From Myxococcus landrumus (lineage in GTDB: Bacteria > Myxococcota > Myxococcia > Myxococcales > Myxococcaceae): a stretch of 64,000 nucleotides of DNA. The notes below the pieces were generated by a model that saw only the letters and a program-made list of their open reading frames with translations, was not told the origin of the DNA and did no database searches. Numbering within the stretch: position 1 is the first letter of the stretch; the number at the start of each line of letters is the position of its first letter. Shown here piece after piece: positions 44,863 through 53,269 of the stretch. The translations under genes and the position numbers were made by a program. The stretch is taken from assembly GCF_017301635.1 (NCBI RefSeq), contig NZ_CP071091.1, positions 2,926,001-2,990,000 on the forward strand, given 5' to 3'.

Positions 44863-45870
44863 ATGCCCATACCTCTGCGCGTGCATGCGGGTGCTTGGAG
44901 TGGGTGGGGCGTCGACATCGCGTTCGACGCGGGGATAGAGCAGGCGCTGGCCGCGGTCGCCGAGCGCGCGCTGCGCCGTGGCGCCCTCGCGGGCATGGAG
45001 CTTCTCCTGCTCGAGACACTTCGACTGACGAGTGCCTCTGGCGCGGCGCTCTTCGATGGAAACACGTGCGTCGCCAGGGCGGGCACGCATGCCGCGGGCT
45101 TCCCGTCGAGCACGGGACGCCGCCTGCGACTGTGGCCCGAGCGGACCGGTCATCAGGACAGCGCGCTGCTCGAGCGGTTGTCCGCTTTCGGTGGCGCGCT
45201 GCTCGCCGCCCACGCACGCGAGACCTCCGCCCAGGCGCGGCACGCACGGCTCCTGTCAGCGCGCCGGACCTTGGAGCAGGAGGTGGCCCGCTGGGAGGTG
45301 CGACGCTCGCTGGCGGCGCATGACCTGCGCACGCCGTTGATGGTTGTTCGGGGTTACGTCGACATGATGCTGAAGGGCCATGCGGGTCCCCTCTGCTCGA
45401 CGATGCAGCGCTACCTGGACCGGATGGCGCGGGCCACGCAGGACCAGCGGGCCGTCATCGACCAACGTCTGGGCCGCAACCCCACCACCGACCTGAGTCC
45501 CCTGCTCCACAAGGTGCTCAGTCCCCATGCGAAGCAGTCGCCCCGCTGGGAGCTGACACTCGCCCTGCCCGACCGTCCCATGCGGGTGAGGGCGAGCGCC
45601 TCCCAGTTGGAGGCATGGGTGCGCGTCCTGGCGCGCGCCCTCGCGACGACGCGGGCCACCTCGGTGTGGCTCCTCGCGTCGCGCATCGATGCCACGCGGT
45701 GCTGGCAGCTCGAACTCCGGATGCAGGGGGGACACGCGCCCGCGGAGCGGCCGCTCGCGGTGGTGCGTGAACACACCCGGCGGCTCGGGGGGACGCTGCG
45801 CGCGCCCACGGAGGACGCGCGGCCCTGGGTCATCCAGCTTCCAGCGGAGGCGGGCGCCGAGGCGCCCTGA
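44863..45870 (+). CDS. Atypical histidine kinase (HisKA without a clear ATPase domain)
   Basis: A 335-residue protein from ATG 44863 (GTG 44842 also in frame). The N-terminal 130 residues look like a degenerate GAF fold. HisKA is clear, RSLAAHDLRTPLMVVRGYVDMML, with the phospho-His. In the last 150 residues no N box or G1/G2 boxes can be found (QLELRMQGGHAPAERP stands where DxGxG should be), so ATP binding is doubtful. It ends 6 nt from the convergent CheA gene. It may be a scaffold, a phosphatase or a decoy kinase. Confidence 0.7.
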   Translation: MPIPLRVHAGAWSGWGVDIAFDAGIEQALAAVAERALRRGALAGMELLLLETLRLTSASGAALFDGNTCVARAGTHAAGFPSSTGRRLRLWPERTGHQDSALLERLSAFGGALLAAHARETSAQARHARLLSARRTLEQEVARWEVRRSLAAHDLRTPLMVVRGYVDMMLKGHAGPLCSTMQRYLDRMARATQDQRAVIDQRLGRNPTTDLSPLLHKVLSPHAKQSPRWELTLALPDRPMRVRASASQLEAWVRVLARALATTRATSVWLLASRIDATRCWQLELRMQGGHAPAERPLAVVREHTRRLGGTLRAPTEDARPWVIQLPAEAGAEAP

Positions 45871-45876
45871 GCCAGG

Positions 45877-48423
45877 TCACGACGCGCGGGCGGGGAGCAG
45901 GTTCCGGACGAGCTCCAGCAGCTTGCCGCGCTCCACCTCGCGCTTGACGAGGTAGCCATCCGCGCCGGCCTCCAACCCCGCGGCCCGGTCCTCTGGACTG
46001 TCGAGCGAGGTGACGAGGATGACGGGCGTGGAGTGCAGCGTCGCGTGGGACTTGATGCGCCGGGCAAGCCCGACACCATCCAGGCGAGGCATCTGCCAAT
46101 CGCTCACGACGAGCTGGCACGGCGTCCGCTCGAGGATGCCCCAGGCCTCCTCGCCGTCCGCCGCGGTCACCACGGGGAAGCCGGCGATTTCGAGCAGGGA
46201 CTTCATCGCGAAGCGCGTGGTGAGCGAGTCGTCGCACACGAGGATGCGCGGACGGCGGGACTCCGTCGACGAGGAGCGAGTCTCCGGCCGCGCCGCGCGC
46301 ACGAGCTCCGGCGCGTTGAGCACCGGCACCACGCGCCCGTCATCCAGCACCGCCGCGCCCGCCAGGTGCCGCACGCTCTGCAGATGCTTGCCGAGCGAGC
46401 GCACCACAATCTCCTGCTGCCCCACCACCTCGTCGATGGCGTACAGCACCTTGTCGCCGCCCACGACGACCAGCGCGGCCATCTGCACGCGCCCGGAGTC
46501 GATGGCCATGGGCAACCGGGGCAGGCCGATGGCCTCCGACAACGACAGGAAGGTGAGCTGCGAGCCATCCACGCGAGCCACCACGCGTCCGGCCACGGTG
46601 CCCACGTCCTCCGGCATCAAGCGCATCACGCGCTCCACGCTGTCGGAAGGAATGGCGGACACCGCCGTGCCCGTGCGCACCAGCAGCCCCAGCGCGGCCG
46701 CCAGCGTCAGCGGCAGGTCCACCGTGAAGCGCGTGCCCCGCCCCGCCCAGAAGTCCACGTCCACGGAGCCCTGGAGCCGCGCCGCGGTGGCCTGCACCAC
46801 GTCCAGTCCCACGCCACGCCCGGAGGTGGCCGTCACCTGCTCGCGCGTGGAGAAGCCCGGCTGGAACACCAGGCGCGCGGCCTGGGTGTCGGAGAGCCGC
46901 GAGGCCGCCTCCTCCGTCAGCAGGCCCCGGCGCACCGCCGTGGCTCGCACGCGGTCCGGCGACAGGCCATAGCCATCGTCCTCCACCACCAGCGCGATGC
47001 GCGCACCACGAGGCTCCACGCGCACCGTCAAGCGCCCCGTCTCGAGCTTGCCCGCGGCACGCCGCTCCTCGGGAGTCTCCAGCCCATGGTCGATGGCGTT
47101 GCGGACCAGGTGCAGCAACGGGTCCTTCAGCGCGTCGAGGATGCGCCGGTCCAACCGGACCTCGCCTCCCGCCAGCTCCAGCGCCACGTCCTTGCTCAGC
47201 CGCGCGGACACCTCGCGCACGGTGCGGCGCAGCGGCTCCAGGAGCTGCGACGCGGGCACCATGCGCAAGTCCCGCAGGTCATCGCGCGCCACCTGGGCCA
47301 CCAGCGCCAGTTGCTCGCCATCGCGATGCGCCTCGCGAGACACCTCCAGCAGGCGCTTCTGCATGGTGCGCATCAGCGCCACGCCAGAGCGCAGCGAGTC
47401 CAGCGCCGGCCCGCCTCCCGCCATCGAGAGCTGCGAGGCCGCGCGCTCCAAGTGCCGCAGCACCTCGTGCGTCCCGTCCGACAGCGCGCGATATCCCTCG
47501 GAGCGCCGGGTCTGCTGCGCCCGGCCCGACATCAGCAACTCCACCTGCAGCACCAGCGAGTCGAGCGTCTTCACCGACACGCGGACCGTGTGCTCCGCCG
47601 CGGAGGCGCGAGCTTCCGGCGCCGCCACGGGCATCCCAGGCGTGAGGGCCTCCGGAGCGGCCTGCACGGGCACCGCCTTCAGCGTCTCCACGGCCCGAGT
47701 CACCGCGGTCGCCGGCTTCACCGAATCCAGCCGTCCGCGCAGCTCCACCAGCGTGCCCGCGACGTCGGACGCGGCCAGGCTCGCCGGGTCTCCTCCCGGC
47801 TCCATGCGCGCGAAGCCCAGCGCGGCCGCCTCGGCCAGCGTCGCCACGCGCGAGACTCCACCGTCCAGCGCCATTCCGCGCAGCCCGCGGGCCCGCTCCA
47901 TCGCCTTGCGCACGACGGCGGCCCGGTCCGGAACATCCGGCGAGCAGAGCGCACGCAGCGAGGCCTCCAGGAAGTCCAGGACCTCCAAGCCCTTCGCCGA
48001 GAGGCCCGAGGCCACCGACACGGACTCGGGCACGGCGACATCGCGCCCCAGGGACTTGAGCAGCGAGGCCAGTCCCTCCACCTCGGGCGACTGACCCGCG
48101 TCGCCCCGGGCCATGGCCGCCTCGATGCCGGACAGGCCCCGGAGCATGGACTCCACCGCGTCGCGCGGCAGGCCCGCATCTGTCCGGGTGTGAGCCAGCC
48201 CGTCCTCGATGGCGTGGACTACGTTCTCGATGTCGTCGAGCCCCAGGCTCGCCGCGGAGCCCTTGAGGCTGTGGACCAGTCGCTTGAGCGAGGGCAGCAG
48301 GTCCGCCTCGCGCGCGGTCGACGGCCCCTCCATTCCGAGCACCTTCGCTCCAATGGATTGGATCTGCTCACGCGTCTCCGCGGAGAACACCGGCCAGATG
48401 CTGCGCAAGAGCTGCGGATCCAT
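45877..48423 (-). CDS. CheA-type hybrid histidine kinase with receiver domain
   Basis: An 848-residue chemosensory kinase. HPt domain with phospho-His51 (VHSLKGSAASLG), a long linker, dimerisation and HATPase domains (HLVRNAIDHGLETPEER as N box, VEDDGYGLSPDRV, SGRGVGLDVVQ), a CheW-like coupling domain (about 575-700), and a C-terminal receiver (725-848) with Asp775 in VSDWQMPRLDG and Lys827. This CheA-CheY fusion is the FrzE layout. It is the last of six genes in the operon, 9 nt after cheW. Confidence 0.94.
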   Translation of the reverse strand: MDPQLLRSIWPVFSAETREQIQSIGAKVLGMEGPSTAREADLLPSLKRLVHSLKGSAASLGLDDIENVVHAIEDGLAHTRTDAGLPRDAVESMLRGLSGIEAAMARGDAGQSPEVEGLASLLKSLGRDVAVPESVSVASGLSAKGLEVLDFLEASLRALCSPDVPDRAAVVRKAMERARGLRGMALDGGVSRVATLAEAAALGFARMEPGGDPASLAASDVAGTLVELRGRLDSVKPATAVTRAVETLKAVPVQAAPEALTPGMPVAAPEARASAAEHTVRVSVKTLDSLVLQVELLMSGRAQQTRRSEGYRALSDGTHEVLRHLERAASQLSMAGGGPALDSLRSGVALMRTMQKRLLEVSREAHRDGEQLALVAQVARDDLRDLRMVPASQLLEPLRRTVREVSARLSKDVALELAGGEVRLDRRILDALKDPLLHLVRNAIDHGLETPEERRAAGKLETGRLTVRVEPRGARIALVVEDDGYGLSPDRVRATAVRRGLLTEEAASRLSDTQAARLVFQPGFSTREQVTATSGRGVGLDVVQATAARLQGSVDVDFWAGRGTRFTVDLPLTLAAALGLLVRTGTAVSAIPSDSVERVMRLMPEDVGTVAGRVVARVDGSQLTFLSLSEAIGLPRLPMAIDSGRVQMAALVVVGGDKVLYAIDEVVGQQEIVVRSLGKHLQSVRHLAGAAVLDDGRVVPVLNAPELVRAARPETRSSSTESRRPRILVCDDSLTTRFAMKSLLEIAGFPVVTAADGEEAWGILERTPCQLVVSDWQMPRLDGVGLARRIKSHATLHSTPVILVTSLDSPEDRAAGLEAGADGYLVKREVERGKLLELVRNLLPARAS

Positions 48424-48432
48424 GTCGCGCCT

Positions 48433-49002
48433 CTATTCCCGCGCCTGCCGGCCCGCGGCCGGGCCCCCGAGTTGCTCCAACTCCAGCACCGTCAGCCGGT
48501 CCGGCGTCAGGTACAGGAAGGGCCCCGGAGGAGGCTGTGAGAGCTCGGTCCTGGGCAACTCCTTGCGCCCCTCCACCGTCTCCGCCGCCAGTCCAAAACA
48601 CTCCTCCCCCACCTCCACCACCACGATTTTTCCCAGGTCGGACATGCCGCCCCCCTCCAGCCCCAACAGCTGGCGGAGGTCCAGCACCGGCACCACCCGC
48701 GAGCGGCTGGCCAGCGCGCCCAGCACATGCGGCGGGGCCCCGGGCAACGAGCAGATGCCGCGCGCCTCCAGCACGTGGTCCACGTGCTCGATTCGCACCG
48801 CGTAGCGCTCGCCTCCCACCTGGAAGGCGAGCACCGACAACACCTCGTGGTGCACTTCGTGACGAGACTCGGCCAGCGCACGGGCACGGGCGCCCAGCAC
48901 CTCGCGCCGCTTGTCCGCGCTCTCGCTTCGCTCCGGTACCCCTTCGGGCCGGAGCGCGGGCTCCTGTGCGTCGCTGTTCACCTTGACCTCGTCGCTCGCC
49001 AT
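48433..49002 (-). CDS. CheW-like coupling protein
   Basis: A 189-residue protein: a 50-residue charged leader, then the CheW beta-barrel with VLAFQVGGERYAVRIEHVDHVLE, SLPGAPPHVLGALASRSRVVPVLDLRQLLGL and IVVVEVGEECFGLAAETVEG. CheW links receptors to CheA. It lies between cheY (7 nt) and cheA (9 nt). This is the second CheW of the operon. Confidence 0.9.
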   Translation of the reverse strand: MASDEVKVNSDAQEPALRPEGVPERSESADKRREVLGARARALAESRHEVHHEVLSVLAFQVGGERYAVRIEHVDHVLEARGICSLPGAPPHVLGALASRSRVVPVLDLRQLLGLEGGGMSDLGKIVVVEVGEECFGLAAETVEGRKELPRTELSQPPPGPFLYLTPDRLTVLELEQLGGPAAGRQARE

Positions 49003-49009
49003 GCGGGCA

Positions 49010-49420
49010 TCACCGGTTCGTCGCGGGCAGATTCAACATGACGCGCACCTTCGAGCGCAGGTCATCCACCGACACGGGCTTGTTGAGGAAGGCGCTGGCT
49101 CCCACCAGGTTGCCCTTCTGGCGGCTCGCCTCGTCCTTCAAGGAGGTGAGCATCATGAAGGGCGTGGCATGCAGTTGTGAGTCCGCGCGCACAGCCGCGC
49201 AGAGGGAGAACCCATCCATCTCCGGCATCTGGACGTCGGAGATGATGAGGTCCGGCTTGAGCTCCCGCGCCTTGCTCAAGCCCACCACCCCATTGGGTGC
49301 GTCGAAGAACTCCAGCCCCCAGCCCATCAGATAGACCTGGAGCAAGTTGGTGATGGTCTTGGTGTCCTCGACGATGAGGACCTTCAAGGCCTGTCGTGTC
49401 GTCGCCACGTTTGCGTTCAT
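49010..49420 (-). CDS. CheY-like single-domain response regulator
   Basis: A 136-residue receiver: [15 protein letters not shown] with acidic pair, phospho-Asp in [14 protein letters not shown], Thr in MLTSLKDE and Lys in [12 protein letters not shown]. No output domain. It overlaps the MCP stop by 4 nt (ATGA). It probably receives phosphate from the CheA HPt in competition with the CheA-fused receiver. Confidence 0.92.
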   Translation of the reverse strand: MNANVATTRQALKVLIVEDTKTITNLLQVYLMGWGLEFFDAPNGVVGLSKARELKPDLIISDVQMPEMDGFSLCAAVRADSQLHATPFMMLTSLKDEASRQKGNLVGASAFLNKPVSVDDLRSKVRVMLNLPATNR

Positions 49421-51033
49421 AGCTGGTACCTACCCACCAGGTCCGAGAAGCGCTTCGACAGACTGGTCAGATTGCCAGCCACCTGTTCGATGCGTCGTGT
49501 GCCCACGACGGAGTCTCCCATGGCCGACGTCAGCTCGCCCATCGCGGCGGCGATCTGTTCCACACCAATCGTCTGTTGGCGGGTATTCCCCGCGATTTGC
49601 CGCGCCGCCCCGGAGGACTCGCGAATGACTTCCGACAGTCCCAGGATGGCCGAGCCCGCGCCGCGCGCCAGCTCCATCGCGGCCTGGGCCCGGCGGCTCC
49701 CCTCCTCCGTCGCGTTGACGGCCGCGCGCGTTCCCTTCTGAACCTCGTTGAGAAGGCCCCGCACCTGCTCCGCGGCGACGCGGGACTGCTCCGCCAGGGT
49801 GCGCATCTCCGTCGCCACCACCGCGAAGCCCCGCCCGTGCTCGCCCGCCTTGGCCGCTTCGATGGAGGCATTCAGCGCGAGCAGGTTGGACTGCTCGGCC
49901 ACGTCCTTCACCGTGCTGATGATGTCGCCAATCTGGAGCGTGCGCTCGCTCAGGTCGGTGATGGACAGGGCAATGGCCTTCACCTGGTCGCCCAGCTTCT
50001 CCATGCCCGTCACGCTCTCGGCCACCACCTTCTGGCCCTCCGCGCTGAGCGACTCCGACTTCTGCGTCTGCGCGATGACGGAGTCCGCGAAGGCCGTGGC
50101 CTGCTTGGACGTCTGCGCGATTTCCGCGACGGTGGTGCTCGTCTCGCTGATGGCGGACGCCTGCTGGTGCGCCATGGCGGACTGCTGGGAGGACGTGGAC
50201 AACACGCCCGTCGCCTCCTTCTCCATCTCCGCGGCCGCCGTGCGCAGGTCCTCCAGCAGGTGTGCCAGGCCGTCGGACATCGCCGCGAAGCTGCGCGACA
50301 CCTCGCCAATCTCATCCGAGGCGCTGGTGTCGAACTGCTGGCGCAGGTTCCCGCCCGCGATGCCCGTCGCCGCGCGGGCCAGGCGCTCCAGGGGGACGAC
50401 GAGGTAGCCCGACATGAACCACGCCCCCAGGATGCAGGCGGCAAGGATGAGCGTGCTGAGCACCACCGTGAAGCGAGTGGTCGCCCCGAGCGCCTGGGAC
50501 AAGGCCTGCTCATGCAGGGCCACCTGCACCGTGCCCACCCGGCGAGCGGAGCCGCCCTGCCCCGAGTAGACGGGCACGGACGACTCCACCACGGGCTCGC
50601 CATTGACGGTCAGCCGGCGCTCCTCCACGGCATCACTTTCCGCCATGGGCTGGTCCGCGCCCGCGAAGTGTTCGTCCGCCACCTCCGCCAGGAGGTCGCC
50701 CTTGGGCCCGCGAACCAGCACATAGGCCACGTCCGGGACATGGCGCAGCACACCGTGCGCGGTCGACTGGAGGCCGCTCACGTTCTGGCCGGCGACCAGG
50801 ATGGGGCTCAGCGTCTTCGACAGCTCCTCGCTCACCGAGCGCGCGCGCCGCGCCAGGTCCTCGCGCTGCGCGTTGCTCATCTGATTCCAGAACGCGAGGG
50901 TGAGCACACTGGCCACCAGCACGCCCGTCAGGCCGGTGACGGCGACAATCTTGAATCGCAGGCTGCGGCGGCCCAGCAAGAGCCACTCCGGCAGCGTCAC
51001 CTTCGTCTTGTTGCCGTCCACATTGCCTCCCAC
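49417..51033 (-). CDS. Methyl-accepting chemotaxis protein
   Basis: A 538-residue receptor. TM1 about 27-50, a periplasmic sensor domain (about 51-188), TM2 about 189-212, HAMP (about 213-266) and a long coiled-coil signalling domain with the hairpin tip [31 protein letters not shown]. It has no C-terminal NWETF tether for CheR. The GTG at 51033 is weakly placed; GTG 51021, after GGGAGG, is an alternative. Ligand unknown. Confidence 0.94.
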   Translation of the reverse strand: MGGNVDGNKTKVTLPEWLLLGRRSLRFKIVAVTGLTGVLVASVLTLAFWNQMSNAQREDLARRARSVSEELSKTLSPILVAGQNVSGLQSTAHGVLRHVPDVAYVLVRGPKGDLLAEVADEHFAGADQPMAESDAVEERRLTVNGEPVVESSVPVYSGQGGSARRVGTVQVALHEQALSQALGATTRFTVVLSTLILAACILGAWFMSGYLVVPLERLARAATGIAGGNLRQQFDTSASDEIGEVSRSFAAMSDGLAHLLEDLRTAAAEMEKEATGVLSTSSQQSAMAHQQASAISETSTTVAEIAQTSKQATAFADSVIAQTQKSESLSAEGQKVVAESVTGMEKLGDQVKAIALSITDLSERTLQIGDIISTVKDVAEQSNLLALNASIEAAKAGEHGRGFAVVATEMRTLAEQSRVAAEQVRGLLNEVQKGTRAAVNATEEGSRRAQAAMELARGAGSAILGLSEVIRESSGAARQIAGNTRQQTIGVEQIAAAMGELTSAMGDSVVGTRRIEQVAGNLTSLSKRFSDLVGRYQL

Positions 51034-51048
51034 GAGCGAAGGGCACTG

Positions 51049-52464
51049 CTAGCGCGCACCCTGCCATCCGGCCTGCGTTCTGGGTGCCAGGGCCTGTCGC
51101 AGCCCCCCGGCGGTCATCGTCTCCACCCCACGCAGCGGCTGTTCATCATCGAGTCCATCCAGCGCGCGCAGCGCGTTCTGCCTCGCGCGCTCCGCATCCT
51201 CGGGCCGCTCCAGGCGCCCGTAGAGTGCCACCAGTGTCGCGTGCCCCAGCGCCAGCCTCGGCTCCAGGTACAGCGCCTTGCGCACCGCCTCCACCGCCCC
51301 GTTCAAATCCCCGCGTCCCTCGGCCACCATCGCCAACAGCAGATAAGCCTCTGGCACCAGCGCCTTCGCCGCCTCGCGAGCCAGGGCCTCCGCCTCCTCG
51401 AACCGTCCCGCCCGAGCCGCGTCCACCGCTCGCTCCAACGGCCCCGCCTCGGGCGCGGCGACAGCGCGAGGCGCGGGGGCGGCCGGAGGCTCCGCGGCCC
51501 GTGAAGCGATGGGCGTATGAAGCTCCATCTGGGGCCGCGACGACAGGCCGTCGAGGAAGGACGTGGCCTTGGGCGCGGACGGAGGCACGAGGCGGGCCGC
51601 GGCCTTGAGCACCTCGGCGACATCGCGCACGGCGCGGCGGACGGGGGGCTCGGAGGGCGTCTCTCCCGGGGTGGCGACCCGGAGCGCCACGCTGCCCTCG
51701 GCGTCCACCGGCTCCAGTCCCAGCCCGTTGGTGAGCGGAACCTCCGCGGGCGAGACGAAGAGCAGCCCTCCGGGCGCGAGCACGGAGAGGAACGTCGCGA
51801 GCACGCGGCGCACCAGGTCCGGCGGGAAGTAGATGAGGACGTTGCGGCAGAAGATGGCGCTCAGGCCGGTCAACGGAGGAGCATCGGTCGCCAGGTTGTG
51901 GCGGCGGAACTCCACCAGCTTGCGCACGGGGGCCACCACGGAGAGCTGCTCGCCGCGGCGCTCCAGGTACTGGCGCTCCAGCTCTGGCTCGACGTGGCGC
52001 AGCGACCAGGGGCCGTACAGCCCTTCCTTCGCGCGCTCCAGCGCCCGGCCCGACACGTCCGTGGCGAGCACGCGGATGCGGGCCTCGGGGATTCCCGCCG
52101 ACAGCAACGCCATCGCGATGCTGTAGGGCTCCTCACCCGTGGCGCAGCCCGCGCTCCAGACGTTGAAGAAGGGCCCGGTCTTCGGCGCCGCCAGCCGCGC
52201 GAGTGAGCGCAGGTGCTCGGGGTGACGGAAGAAGTACGTCTCGCCGATGACGGCGTGCTCGATGAAGGTCTCCACCGCCTGGGAGTCGCGCAGCAGGAGT
52301 CCTCGCAGGAAGGACTCGGGCTCCACGCCACGCGCCTCGGCTGAACGCGACAGCGCGGTCTCCAGCGAGCGGCGCAGGCTGTGCGCGAGCGTCAAGCCGC
52401 AGGCGGTCCTCAGGACCTCCTCGACCTTCATGAGCGTCTCGTCATCGAGGACGGACTCGCTCAC
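51049..52464 (-). CDS. CheR methyltransferase with C-terminal TPR region
   Basis: A 471-residue protein starting GTG 52464 (VSESVLDDETLMKVEEVL) with GGAGGGG upstream, overlapping the first cheW (GTGA). The N-terminal helical and SAM-binding domains show TYFFRHPEHL, WSAGCATGEEPYSIAM, RVLATDVSGRAL and IFCRNVLIYFPPDL. Residues about 350-450 hold TPR-like helices (AGRFEEAEALAREAAKAL). It methylates receptor glutamates; TPR may bring protein contacts since the MCP lacks a CheR tether. Confidence 0.92.
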   Translation of the reverse strand: MSESVLDDETLMKVEEVLRTACGLTLAHSLRRSLETALSRSAEARGVEPESFLRGLLLRDSQAVETFIEHAVIGETYFFRHPEHLRSLARLAAPKTGPFFNVWSAGCATGEEPYSIAMALLSAGIPEARIRVLATDVSGRALERAKEGLYGPWSLRHVEPELERQYLERRGEQLSVVAPVRKLVEFRRHNLATDAPPLTGLSAIFCRNVLIYFPPDLVRRVLATFLSVLAPGGLLFVSPAEVPLTNGLGLEPVDAEGSVALRVATPGETPSEPPVRRAVRDVAEVLKAAARLVPPSAPKATSFLDGLSSRPQMELHTPIASRAAEPPAAPAPRAVAAPEAGPLERAVDAARAGRFEEAEALAREAAKALVPEAYLLLAMVAEGRGDLNGAVEAVRKALYLEPRLALGHATLVALYGRLERPEDAERARQNALRALDGLDDEQPLRGVETMTAGGLRQALAPRTQAGWQGAR

Positions 52465-53024
52465 GTCCCCTCCGACCCCGCAAGCACCGCGGAGATGCGC
52501 AGCAGGGGACGCACACCTTCCGGCGTCCGGCACAGGCCCGCCATCAGCCCGGAGCGGTCCCACTCCAAGCTCACCGCGCCATCGACGGTGCCTTCCACCA
52601 ACGTCGGCGCTTCCACCAGGTCCCTCACCCGGTCCACCAGCACCGCCACCGGACGCGCGCCCTTGCAGATGACCAGGTGCGCATCCAGCTCCGGCTGCCG
52701 CTTCACGCCCAGCAGCGTGGCCAGGTCCACGGCGACCGCGGGACTGCCTCTGTAAATAAACGTTCCCAGTACATGGGCGGGAGCTCCGGGCAGGGACACC
52801 AGCTCCACCAGGCGCACCACCTCCTGGACGGCGTCCGCGGCCAGGAGCGCGGAGGTTCCCGCCGCGTCCAGCGTCAGAAACAGGCCAGGCAGGCGCAGCT
52901 CCCCCGAAAGAGAGACCAGCTCCTGCCGCAGCCGCGCCTGCTCCTGCTCCAACTCGCCCAGGCGCTCCTGCACGGAGGCTCGGCGCACCTGCGTTTCCAC
53001 GGGATTGTGAGGGGTATCTGCCAT
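52461..53024 (-). CDS. CheW-like coupling protein (first gene of the chemosensory operon)
   Basis: A 187-residue protein with a coiled-coil N-terminus (about 15-43; RLGELEQEQARLRQELVSLS) fused to a CheW domain: LTLDAAGTSALLAADAVQEVV, SLPGAPAHVLGTFIYRGSPAVAVDLATLLG and LVDRVRDLVEAP. It starts the operon, 245 bp from the divergent Ser/Thr kinase gene. The coiled coil may give extra receptor or CheR binding. Confidence 0.87.
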   Translation of the reverse strand: MADTPHNPVETQVRRASVQERLGELEQEQARLRQELVSLSGELRLPGLFLTLDAAGTSALLAADAVQEVVRLVELVSLPGAPAHVLGTFIYRGSPAVAVDLATLLGVKRQPELDAHLVICKGARPVAVLVDRVRDLVEAPTLVEGTVDGAVSLEWDRSGLMAGLCRTPEGVRPLLRISAVLAGSEGT

Positions 53025-53269
53025 GGGGGCGGCCCCGCCCGCTTCAGCCCTGGCGCGCGGGTCGACTCACGCTAATCCGGTAAATGCGGAACCGTCAATG
53101 CGGGGTGAATTGGACCGTCCCCCACCCGACGCGCCAGGTGTGCGCCGGTAACCGCCTTCCGATGTTGGACGCCTCAAGGCCGGAAGTGCGTCTGGAAGTG
53201 GAGATATGGTTTGATGCGTACCCGGCACACTTCTGGAGAATCCATGTTGCTTGTTGGCAGGGGGTACGA

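Noticed and set aside
44774-45323. Perfect AGGAGGT directly before an ATG at 44781 with an open frame
   Set aside because: Zero spacing between SD and ATG, product is Arg/Ala-rich without a domain, and it overlaps the kinase-like gene in another frame.
46033-48540. Very long open frame antisense to the CheA gene (over 800 codons)
   Set aside because: Rich in Arg, His, Gln and Pro with no domain; a by-product of third-position GC bias in the real CheA gene.
45877-53024. Assigning the operon to the Frz system because of the FrzE-like CheA-REC
   Set aside because: The MCP has two TM helices and a periplasmic domain, unlike cytoplasmic FrzCD, and FrzG (CheB) is missing, so it is a different chemosensory system.
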